Part shown: positions 11,591 through 22,700 of the stretch, piece after piece
Layout of the letters: each line of letters starts with the position of its first letter
Numbering within the stretch: position 1 is the first letter of the stretch
From: Erythrocercus mccallii
Taxonomy: Eukaryota > Chordata > Aves > Passeriformes > Dicruridae
Direction: 5' to 3'
NCBI GenBank assembly: GCA_013397435.1
Contig: VZRG01002558.1
Coordinates: 35,758-99,757 of the forward strand
DNA: 64,000 nt
Made by a program: the position numbers and the translations under genes
The notes under the pieces: model-generated
Seen by the model: only the letters and a program-made list of their open reading frames with translations
Databases searched by the model: none
Told to the model about the DNA's origin: nothing

Positions 11591-14500
11591 AGGGAAAGTA
11601 TCATCATTTTGATTTTGAGTAACTCTGCAAGTCAGAGGTTTGCAGGCTTTAATCTTGTTTTAAGAAAACACTCCTGTCCTAACTATTGTCAGCATTTTCC
11701 AACTGGAAATTCAACCAAAGGATCTTTCTTACTATTTATTTCCTTCCGCTTTGGACATATTGGTGAACCTCTGAAACAGCTGCCCAGTATTTATCCAAAC
11801 CATGGCCTGTCCAGTGTAAGGAGCGCTCTTATTTCCTCAGTGGCCCATAAGAAGGAGATTAATGCTGGAACCCAGGTTTCTGATGAGGTTCTGCACTGAC
11901 ACTAAGACACTCCAGCAGAGAGCAGGCACTCCATTTGGTGAGCACTGTTTATGTACACTGAGTGTTTCATAGATGCCTTTTGGAAGATCTGAGCAATACA
12001 CCACGGTTCAAAACGTTACGCCTCATTCTTCAATTCCTTTAAGTATATCTCTCGGGGTGTTACGTTGAGTAGCCCTGTCTTACAAAATCAATTATTCCTT
12101 AGCCAGCTCAGAAATAAAACCCAAAGCAAGCAACACCAAACGCCTGATTTACCAATAGATTGCAACCCGGTGCTAAAGAGCGTAGCCACTGCCCTGCTTT
12201 AAATATTCATGAAGCCCACTGGTGCAAAATGCATTAAAGGTGGGAATAAAGCCAGTAATACACGATCCTCTTAGTGACAAGAAGCTTTCACATATTAAAG
12301 CAGCAAGATGTTAAAGACTTTCAAGTGAACAGTCTTTGTTTTTAACTTAGAGAAAGAGATTCACTAATGGAATGCCAAATTGCATTCACTCTCATGATAC
12401 TTGACTGCAGAATAGGATAATAACACATGTGTGCTTCTGCATGCCATGGAAAACCTGTTATTACAGAGGTTTCTTTCCTGCCTTTTCTCTGTACTTTCCA
12501 GAAAATGTTCACACAAATCTTACCCCTTCAAATAATCTGTGTGCCAGCCTCCCATTAGAATCCCAGGAGTCTAGCCATTAACAGATTGGTTTTACGCAAA
12601 TAAAAAGATTTAAAAATAATGATGACACTGTACAATAGCACAATTTAGATGAGTGACAACTGGCAATGAATAACAAAAAAAAAAAAAAAGACAAAAAGAG
12701 TTAAACCAGAGATAAGATATAGACTGTGACAATGCAGAAGAATGTCAATTGTCACTTTAAATCATCAGCAGCCCAACCACATCTGCTATCACACCTGTGC
12801 TCTCCTTTCTGATCTACTCTGGCACCCTAGAAATAGCAGGCGAACAGCCAGCCTTGCATCTCCAGCTCTCTGAAGTCTGGCTCTGCTACCAGCCTGCATT
12901 CCTCTTACCTGGAGCAGATGAGGCACTGACCCTGCACCCTCAAACTGTTCCTGACTGATGGGGATTCGCTGCTGGTGCTGGGATTGACATCCTGTAATAA
13001 CAGGTGCCAGGACCACCAGGAACTGCTGACCCCGTTTGGATTTTACAAACCCCATCAGTCAGGTGAGAGAGCTAAAGGAGCCCTGCTTACATCTGATACT
13101 TGATCCACATAACAGTAGTGAACAAATAATAAATTGGCATCTCTTGGCAAGGGGAGTGGGGCAGTATGTGCCTCTGGTGCCAAACATGAAAATTCAACTA
13201 ACATATATTTGAAAGAGGGATCTACAACCTCCATACACAGTACACTTTTATTCTAGAAATAAAAATAATGAAAAGCTGACAGCCAGGAGGCTCATTGTTT
13301 AGGAAGATGCTTATCCAAGACCAATCAGGGGGCAAGGACAGGAAAACAGAGCTCTGTTATGGCACATGAAGTTGCTTATGTCAAAGCAGACCTTTCCCAG
13401 GTTTCACATGGGGTCTGGGTTTTTGGATGGGAATCGGCTTTCCAGCATCCTAACAGTTTGTCTGGGAGCATCTTCCCAGTGCCAGCCCTTCCCTGCTTCC
13501 TGCCCCCAGGAGCACCTTCCCCTGCAGAAAGAGTGCCTGTCAATAAAGACTGAGCACCTCAGCTCCTGCCATCATTATGCTGCTCTGTAAAAGCCAAGTT
13601 GTTTCAAAGGGGAGGAATTAGATTGTGCAAAAGCTGCAGTGGGAACACTGGGGTAAGTTGGATCAGGCAGTTTTACCAAGCTATTTCTGGAAAAAAATAA
13701 ACACTGCTGCTCAGCGCTTATGATTAATAATGTTATCTTGTAGCTAATTTTATTCCTTGCCCCTCTCTTCTCCTGCCTTCCAATTTGGAAGCGCACTTAA
13801 TTATGAAAACATGAGCACTAGACTGTGAATTTTGATATATTAATTTCACCATGGTTTTGTTTCTACACTGCGCCACCAAAGCTCTCAAGGACAACCAGTC
13901 AAGGAGACAATGAAAATCATAACACCTGGGGTAATTTTCTTAAGCAAAGTCAACATTAGGCAATTTCTTACTCACAAATTTCAATACATTACTGAAACCT
14001 ATAACCATGATGCACCTTGCTCCTGTTTTTCAACACCACAATTTTCTTTTGATGCCTGAAGCCAGAGCAAGGACTCTCTGGTTGGTTTGCTTGGGGTTTT
14101 TTAAGGACTGGGACCAGAGATTACTGATTACTGAGAGGCTGGCAAGACAAAACCAAAATGAGCACAAATGCACAACCATGACCATATTGCTGAGCTTCTT
14201 CACTCAACAGCAGAACTCTTCCTAATTTCATGCCTGACCAAGGCTGCAGGGATGCCTTGCCTGGGTGGGATCAGCTGCCCAGCACTGGGCCCAGCTGTCC
14301 TGTTCACCATTCCTTTATTGACTGCTCTCTGCTCCATTCTGATTCTCCACACCGGAGCTCTGCCCTCGCTGTTTTACTGACACCTCACTGCCCAGTCTGC
14401 ATAGCAGCTCTTTAGCCCATAGCTCCAGAGGCACCATCCAGACAACAGCTCTGGCATTTGCATGGTTATTTTGTGATCTCTCTAAATCTGTTTTAGTTAC

Positions 14501-15262
14501 TTAGAGAGAAACATGAGGTGTGGCATTAGGGCACTGTTAGAAATACAGCTCTGTGAATAGTGACCTTTTTGATCTATTGGCTGTTCCAAAATCACGATGA
14601 AATGATTAGCTCAGAGTTGGCTAAGTTTGCATGTATCCTAGGCAAAATGAAAAATTAAAGTCTGAGTCGATAGAATTATTTCCCTTCAGCTTATGTAATT
14701 AAGGTTTAAAATAAAAAAAAAACTGAATAATTTTGAAACTCTTTTTAAAAAATAAAAATTAAAACCATTTCCATTGAGAAAATGTCTAAATGTACACTCT
14801 CATTTTTTCAAGCAATTGAGGGCAAGGTTTCAGCAAACTAGGAAAAAGCGAGATAGATTTCTCAGCCTTTCTAATGCCACACATGAATTAACATGATGAT
14901 AATACTAATGACACTTTTTAACTGGAAAAGCTTTAGGTCAATTATTTTTCCCAATTCTATTTTTACTGAAGTATGAAGCTGTAAAACCCCAGATGGAATA
15001 ACATAAGTTAAAATGGCAACAAAACGGATAACTGTGTTTCTAAACTTGGTCTAAATTGTGCATGTTCCAAAATTACAAACCAGAGTGTTTTATACATTTT
15101 TTCAGAGTAATAACCACCTCAGTCACTTTGAGATGAATTTCTGGGTGCAGAAAATTGAGTATCTAACATTTGTAATGCTTTCCAAACCACAGTACCTTTA
15201 AATAATACAACATAAATAATACAACATTCATTAAAATAGAGGAGTAGAGCAAATTACTGTAC
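11591..15262. other. Intronic DNA next to the TMEFF2 exon
   Basis: AT-rich intron with an A run near 12676-12689 and AT-rich words near 14690-14780. No recognisable young transposable element is present. A CAG-GTAAGA motif preceded by a pyrimidine-leaning stretch occurs on the minus strand around 12903-12911, with no supported exon beside it. Confidence 0.55.
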
Positions 15263-15359
15263 CAAACATCCTCTGCATCTTCGTCGCACTCTGCCCCAAA
15301 CTGGCAAATGTCACAGGTCGATGTCTCTTTTTGATTGGTTTCACCTGAGCCTTCATTGA
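15263..15359 (-). CDS. TMEFF2: TMEFF2 internal coding exon (tomoregulin-2)
   Basis: Read on the minus strand, this 97-nt exon translates to NEGSGETNQKETSTCDICQF followed by GAECDEDAEDV. This matches the linker and start of the second follistatin/Kazal module of vertebrate TMEFF2, with only two apparent substitutions against my memory of the human protein (N for H, N for S). The acceptor is a pyrimidine-rich stretch ending in AAACAG and the donor is GTACAG, which is off-consensus after +2. The exon enters with two bases completing a Val codon (one base left by the previous exon) and leaves with the TG of a Trp codon. Its length is not a multiple of three, so skipping would shift the frame. It holds three of the module's cysteines and an acidic Ser-Gly motif (EGSGE) of the kind that carries glycosaminoglycan chains. 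TMEFF2 is known as a type I transmembrane proteoglycan whose ectodomain can be shed and can bind growth factors. By human numbering it is probably exon 4, which is inferred. Confidence 0.95.
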
Positions 15360-16634
15360 CTGTTTGATGGAAAGCAGAAGAACACGCATTAGTAAAGACA
15401 GCACCGTAGCAAAGCACTTCTCTCTCTATAGAAAAATCTATTCACTGCATCAGCTTAATGCTCTGCTCACAAAGTCAACAGCTGGCCAGCTGTGTTCCTG
15501 AGAGGGCCAACACAGAGACTTCCATGCTGGCCTGTGATAAATCTCCTCAATTACAGACTTAAAAGGAAAACCAGAGAAAAACCCTTCCTTTTCCCTCTCC
15601 CCTTAAACAATGACCCCTTCAATCTGCAGCCCAGTAAGGTCATGTCCTCGCTGAGCCTTACTGCTCTGCTCCCTGGGAAAATAATGGAGGGGCACTGATA
15701 GCATCACATGCTGCCTCGTGTCCTTTACCCGTGAAGGCCTTGAGATGGCCCCAAGGGGATGCTTTCCTGCAAAATGTTTTGAAATTACCTGCCGTGTGGT
15801 GCAATCTAGTCCACTCCAAAGGCAAAACATTTTTCTCTGCGGAAGCACAGCTAGGAGCCCCAAGGACTAGTTATATCTGGCAGGGAAGATTTAGTGCTGT
15901 CCAGAGGAGAGGACAGTCTCCAGCATAGGTTAAATTTGAAACCAGGGGAAAGTCAATGCTGATGTCTGCAATTGTGTAAGGTCTGTACCTGGCCCCTAAG
16001 TCAAAAACAAGGAGGGGCTAAAGGGAAAATAAAAATGCGGGTGTAAGAGGACTGCAAAAAATACTGACGGCTGACTATTGAAAGACAGAAAGAGACAACT
16101 AAGGTAGGCACCAAGAAGAAGGTTTGTTAAAAGATCCAAAAGAAACATTATCTGTGTTTCTACTGAAGTGTATAAACACCCTTTGATATCTTTTGAAAGA
16201 CGCCTCTCTCTGGCAAGACACCGTACCTAGAGCTATCCTTCTGCCAGTTGCAGAGTTATTAAACCAACGCAGACTTTAAGCATCAATCAGCTCTGACTGA
16301 TGTTGTTATCTGCACAAACAGCCTCTGCAGTGTCATCTCTCCTGCATTTGGAGTCAGCACCGTGGTGCAGGCTTCTGCACACCTGGGTGCAACCCACCAA
16401 AGCTGGTGGACACGTTGGAAGTATGTTGGTAGCCCCAGTGACATCCACTGGACAAATCATCTGCCTGATGTACATCCAGGCTGTTAATTTTGTGTCAGAG
16501 CGCTCTGACTTTGAATCAGCTGCTTTTGTTATTTACTCATAGAAGGACGAGAATCCCAGGCTTTCACAAAGGTGTTTGAGGAAAAAGGGCTTTTGTCCCT
16601 AGAAGTGCAAGTGTGACTCCAATGTGACTCCAAT
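15360..16634. other. Intronic DNA immediately upstream of the exon
   Basis: Apart from the acceptor region of the exon (about 15360-15385), this stretch shows no repeat, exon or motif that I can support. Confidence 0.5.
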
Positions 16635-16775
16635 GTTTTTCAACAAACTTGCTTCCCTATCCTGGGCAAGTTATGTAACCTCTGCCATGCTTCCCACTTT
16701 GTGATAACAGGAATAACATAATTTCCTCCCAACAGAGAATGTGGGAATTTAATATACTTGTGGAAACAAGTATAT
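16635..16775 (+). repeat. MIR-like ancient SINE fragment
   Basis: The segment CTGGGCAAGTTATGTAACCTC and the following T/C-rich, TGATAACAGGAATAACATAA and CCTCCCAACAGAG words follow the order of the MIR core (TTGGGCAAGT, CTTAACCTC, CCTCAGTTTCC, GGGATAATAATA, CCTACCTCACAGG). The copy is heavily diverged. MIR-type CORE-SINEs predate amniotes, so a few decayed copies are expected in a bird. The 5' limit is vague. Confidence 0.6.
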
Positions 16776-16779
16776 TAAA
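16748..16779. repeat. Perfect 13-bp hairpin
   Basis: TTTAATATACTTG and CAAGTATATTAAA are exact reverse complements separated by a 6-nt loop (TGGAAA). The hairpin overlaps the 3' end of the MIR-like fragment and would fold in RNA from either strand. The stem is AT-rich, and there is no sign of a longer miRNA-like precursor. Confidence 0.85.
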
Positions 16780-19700
16780 ATATTGTGATATGCTTAGATA
16801 CTACAGTGATAAAAATCACAGAAATACCAAAGGTAGATGACTTATCTAAAATGCTTTTTTTCCTGATCCTTAATATAGTCAAAGGAAGTGTTGGTATTTT
16901 TAGGTATGGACTATGCTGCATTAATTTTCTATCAGTCATGCTTGAATTTAGACCGTATTAAACAGAAAAGAATTCACCTATGAAAAGCATTCTGATTATC
17001 TGAGTACCCCCCCCAAAAGAAAAAAAGGAAGTTTTCGTCTATTTGTACAAATTTGCTCACCTTTGTATCCATAAAATTCACGTACAAAAAAACCAAAGGA
17101 GAAACCAGGAAAAACACACTGGATTTTTGTTCTATTGCATTGTCAGGCTTTAGAGGGAGGGTCTGAGCTCTGGTTTTCCCATTTCCTTAAATGACTGAGA
17201 AACTCTGTAGGCTCCCATGTTATAAAAGCCAATATATGAGGGTGGACAAGGAGTCCAGGTGCCACATCCTCACACCATTACCATCCCCATGTGCTGCCTG
17301 TGTGATTCTGGCCCCACAGCATCACGAGGCTCATGATCCCCTCCCCACCTCCCTGCAGCTGCATCCAGGCCTGCAATGTTTCATTTACATTTTAAATATA
17401 GAAATCTCTTTTACAGAGGAGATAACTTTGACAGCCAATCGTGGCAGGGAATTTCCAGTGGTTAAGGTATTAGGCAGGATGTGTAAGGAGTGACAATGGG
17501 ACCTATGGGCTGATGACTCCCGAAAACAGCCAAGCATTCCTCACCTATCAGAAACGTGACAATTGCTCCAGTTCAGGAGGGTGAGAATATATACTTTATG
17601 GAATGGAGCTTTAATTTCTTTATTTTGTTATTCTGCAAATCACTTCCCTTGCATTTCCTTTTCATTTAAAACGTATACCCTGCTTTTTTCTCCCCTGTAA
17701 TGATTCTATTCATAACTGCCCAGCACATGTCGCTTGGCCAGGGACCCCACGTGGTTCTACATCACAGAATAAATGAAATACCTACTTAAACCATTAAAAA
17801 AAGGCATTTGAAAGACTGAGCATGTTGAAGAGAAGTAACTGATTTGGAGAAAATTATCCACTCTACAGCACAATGCAGTTCTGAATGTCTAAATAAATTT
17901 GAAAATAATAGGCCACTCCTTCATGTTTTTCTTTCTCCTTCTTTCTGAAGAAGCCCTGTGACCAGCTTTCCATAGTCAATGTGCACGTTGTCATTAAATG
18001 TGCAAATGTGCAGCAGCCCTTACTAAAAAAGACAGCTGTTTATCTCCTGTTTATGCTCCTTCTGTTGTCAGTAACACAGATAACGTTATTCTTTACATTT
18101 CTTAGAGGTGTGTTTTCTCTCCCTACACAAACATACCCACTGGCATATGCACCCACACCCAGAACTGACACACACAGGGCTTGTTTTCTCCATGCTGTGC
18201 AGATAAGTGCTTTGATAAATCAGACATCTTGCAACGAGTTATTTTCCCAATATTTCCTGCTGCTTTCTAGCTTGAGGACTAGTGGATGCTTATTTTCTAA
18301 GGTGACTCTTTTTCCTTTTTTCCCCTCACTGCACTTGCTGATTTGCACTTATTTTCTAACCCAACTGGAAAAAACTGTTAGCAAAAAATAATCTAGTTTC
18401 TGGATTCCTCTTTTAAAACATAGATTGAGCCTTCTTCTCATGCATGTTAGGTAGTTTTCATATTAGCAACTATTGAGGTTTTAACACCAAGGCCCTGAAG
18501 GAACATAGTAGGGCTCCAGGGAGTCTAATTACTGAAGCCCACCACTTATTACTCACACAACTGAGAAATGTTAAGCTGCAAATTCCTATTTGTATTAGCA
18601 AGACTATCAGCTTTGAGAGTCCAAAGACATGTGCTAACAAGGGTTAGAAGGTCACTAACATTATCTGAAAGTCACTTCAGAGACTACATCAGTCTCCTAA
18701 GCAATATAAATTCTCAGCTGTGAAGGCACTGCACACAATTTACAGAGTCAATGCACTGCAGTAACCACAACAGCTCCTGCTTTAATCATTGGTCCTTCTC
18801 TGGCATTCTCACAGTGCTCACATCAGATAGCTGCGATTTCAAGAATGTCTGTTTTGTTTTCGGGTCCCCCAAGAAAGAAACCATTTCTGAGGCATTTTAC
18901 TCTGCCTAGCTGAAAAATACCATATTGAAAGTATCACCGGTAGATTGGTCTGACCCTGTGCTTATTTCCTGTAACAGGAGAAAACTAAAAGCCCCAAAAC
19001 TGCCCACTCCCACTGTAGACATCTCTAGTTTCTCTTTACACTTAATCTCTTTGAATCAAGTCTTTTGTAGATGCTACAACCCCAAGAAACCACGCTAGGA
19101 CTCTACGCAGCTTCCCAAACTCGTGCTCTATTAGGAGCTGTATCGGTGGTTTAGAGGTTTTAAAACACAGACATCAAAATCTCTGCGCTCGAGCTTCTGA
19201 ATAACCCTTGCTCAGTGTCTTCCCAAGGTGCTTGAGGAGTGGCAAAGCCAGGAGCATAATAAATTCCTTGCAATTTTCAGAAAAGCAGCTCCAGTGGGCT
19301 GGTTAGGTATATGCACAGCATCCTGATCTGGCACACAAAGTGCCACAGGGGACAGGCACCTACCTCGCCCCACGGACCATACTGTGAGCAGTAAACAGGG
19401 GTGGGAAGAGTGGCTGCTGAGAGACAATCAGGTGGCAACACTGGCCAGACACAGACCTCGGAATGTCTCTTTGCTAACATGCCTCTGAAGGTAATAGAGC
19501 AAACTCAAGAAAGCCTCAGCTCAGTGTTCACAAAGCTTTTTAGGACTATTATAACAATCCTTGTTGAATATATTTCAACTACACTGGAGAACACAACAAA
19601 GAAACGATATAAAACATCAGCACATGCTTGAATATACAAAATATGACTATAATGAATTATGAATTATGACTACTCTTATGTAGTCTTCCTTTGATCGATG

Positions 19701-22700
19701 TGATCAGACACGTGCTCATCACAACCCCTGATTCTGACTTGACTTCTCATGGTGGGATATCTTTGCTGTTGTTGAAAGAAAAACTTCAAAAAAAGGCTTG
19801 CTCTTGCTCATCCTAACAGGATGCTTGCTTTCAGCTGTAAAATCTAGGTAATAACAAAAATCACACGGAGATGAGAGTTGATGGCCATTTTTGTATTGCA
19901 GAATGAAAGACAATGTGCAAATTAAAATGTACTGGAGAGGGATGCTCTTCATACCAGCTGAGAGCTTCAGTCCTAGCAGGAGTGCTCTGGGGCAGGTGAG
20001 GAGGTGAGTGGATAAAGTGAGAAAGCTCTAAGCAAGCAGAGCAGAGAAGCCAGCAGAATTTACTAAATGTGTGAGAACAAGCACTACCTGCACTACCAGA
20101 CGGGTAACAACACCTCACAAACTGCACCAATAAAAGCCCAGATGCTGCAAGCTGCATCTAATCAATAAGCCTTTTCTTCCTGAAAGCATTAGCTCAGTCA
20201 AAACCTGCAAAGTGAGAAAAATGAAGGGTGCAAAGCAGGGGGTCAACTCACCAGTGACTCTGCCCTCAAAGTCTGGCAGAGGCTCAGAACGGCATTACTG
20301 TCAAAATGAAAGGAAAATGGCCTACAGTATTGGTAATAAATTCAAACTCTGACGTGCCTTGCTCTGCTTTACTCCTGCCAGCTGGCTCCGTCTCAATAAA
20401 TACAAATTTGCCCTGTCTCACACCCATAAACACTCTGGGGAAATTACTTATTGCAGGGGAAAACAAGTGTCTGTGCCCAGCTCAGGACCCAACACAGAAC
20501 TTCTTAAGGGGACCTGAAATATTCTCCTTCACACCAACGTGGCTTTGATGGTTTCTCCACAGCACCACAGGTGTGTCCTTGAACCCCTCTCTCTGTTACA
20601 TGGGCAGGGGATTTAAACAGCGCAGGGCTGTGCCATACCTGAGCTGGCTGCCTGGGAAATCAGACTCCCTTTCTCAGGGTTTGTACTGCCTCAGGTCCCA
20701 TCCTTGGGTACCCCTGTGATGCCATTCTCAGCCAAGTGCTGGAAAAAGTTAATGGGATGGCATGATGCAAATACCTAGCAGGGTTTTTGAGGAGGAACTA
20801 GATGCACCCAGCCAGCTCAGATTGCTGATAAAATGTGCTCTTATCTTATTGCTAAAGACCATGTAGATAGAGTCTGGCACTGCTTTGATGCCAGTCAGAC
20901 TCAATTTGCAACGTTTTTCAGTTCTTGTATTAATACTGTGATTCTCAGCTTGTTTTTTTATTTTTCTTAAAAATCATAACCAGTGGATTATCTCAACGTA
21001 TAAGAATCTTCCATGTATACATTTGTTTTGAAAGGTATGCCTAAGCTTTAGAACAGTGGAGAAAATACTCATGAGTATAACAAACATCAGGAACTCCCAT
21101 GTTCATAATTTTAAAAAAATACTTTTGTAGGGCTGATTCATGATTTTTTCACTCCAATGCTGAGTTGATGTCAGACAGGAGAGCAGCACTTCTGGAGCAG
21201 CTCACGCTTGTGCACAGCCCCATCTGTGCTGAGCTCACTCACACCTTGTGGGTGAAGGCTATGCTTCTGCCCTGGATACAGCCTGACAGTGCAAGAAAAC
21301 TGCCTGGGAGTGCCCTGAGCGGGGGGAATAACTAGCACAAAAATGGTTTCACGCTATTACTAAGCACTGCTGCCCTGTCTTTACTTTTTACCTCCTGTCT
21401 TGCTTCCTGTCACGCCTTCTAATTCTCTTGGGTCTTCTTCCCTTTTCCCATCACCCCCAGTTTTCCAGTGGCACTTTCCCAAACACCTGGAGCAGCTGTC
21501 AGCGCTGCAGGTGGGGGTGCTGCTGTGAGGAGACTGCCCCTCGCTTGGCCCAGCTCAGCACCTTGGAAACCCTGGAAGCCTTCTCCAGCTGCCACCCGGC
21601 CCAGGGGCTCGAGGGTCTCCCCTGGCGAGAGGGGCAGCATTCCCACCCTCGAAACCCCACTTATGGTGGCTAAAAAGGGAGGGGATGGGAATGGTTTCAC
21701 AGGGATGGCGCTGCTCCTCTGCGCCTGCCTGCCTGCCTGCAGCTCTCTCCTTTGGCAGGTGCAGCTGGAGGTGTCCTGCAGCATCCCTGTCTGAAGCCAG
21801 GCCATGACCCTCCACAGACCTCTGCAGGGACTTGTCTGCGTTTCTACAACCGTGGCCAGGAAGGAGCGGATTCAATTCTTACTCAAAGTGTATTTATTCT
21901 AAACAAACACCACTTGCATGTTGCTGTCTCATGCATATTCCTGCAGCTCCCACAGTGCACTTGATAAAAATTAAATGCGATTAGTTGAGGCCAGTTTCTC
22001 CCAGCAAATATCTCCAATGGCGTTAAAAAAGGAATGGCTCACTGAATAAAACCCTATTGTAAGCTTTCTGAATGCTGACATGAAACAGCTGTGGTTACTG
22101 CACCATTGTGTGGTTCCCCTACAAAATTTGATGTTTGCCTGGTGTCTGTGGGCTGCCAGCACTGCAGATTGATGAAGGTGTATGATGACCAGCACTGACA
22201 GTATTTGCCAGCGTGAGGAAGAGTAGGCTCATTTAATTTTGCCAAGAGCTTCCCCTCAAAAACAGCTTTGAGTAAAAAAGCCAAAATAGCGCACGGGGAC
22301 TATTCATCTCTGCCTTGCATTAATTTAAAGAGAAACCTCACTTCCTTGGAGGAGAATTTTCAAGAAATAGATACATCTTTTTGTATAAACATGCCTGAAA
22401 TGCTGCCAAAGCTTTGGTGGCATCAGTCCCTGCTTTTATGGATTTCAATATGCACAACAGGATGAACAAAATAACCAAGTGGACGTGGCCACACCTGGGA
22501 GGATGCAATGCCACGGGTCACCAATCAAGGCCATTACTAAAGAGCCTGGAGGGAAATTACTGTAGCCCTAATTGCAAGGACTGGAAGATTTTTCAGGATC
22601 AAGAAGAAATAAGAAAAGATGATGTCTGATTCCTCCCTCAGGCTGACTTGCCTGGCCACACAGATCATTAAAGGTGTCAAGGTAGGTAGGAAGCTGCAGT

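Larger units (their letters stand above)
1..15262 (-). other. TMEFF2: TMEFF2 intron downstream of the identified exon (partial)
   Basis: The gene runs on the minus strand, so the sequence below 15263 is the intron that follows the exon. The donor GT occupies 15262-15261. At least 15.26 kb of this intron is in the window. The next exon, which should encode the rest of the second Kazal module, was not found when I looked for its Cys-rich, Asn/Asp-rich coding pattern on the minus strand. It therefore lies beyond position 1 or was missed. Confidence 0.85.

Noticed and set aside
12903..12911. Recursive-splice-like CAG-GTAAGA on the minus strand
   Set aside because: The pyrimidine tract is interrupted, and such 8-mers are expected a few times per window by chance. 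The motif at 8747-8755 is somewhat better and was reported instead. Another at about 50845 is weaker.
17981..18391. 136-codon plus-strand frame with hydrophobic runs
   Set aside because: The Phe/Leu-rich translation comes from T-rich sequence on the strand opposite to TMEFF2. It starts at a GTG and has no domain or supporting splice context.
21419..21875. GC-rich patch with frames on both strands
   Set aside because: Same compositional effect, with Pro/Ala/Ser-rich translations and no homology that I can recognise.
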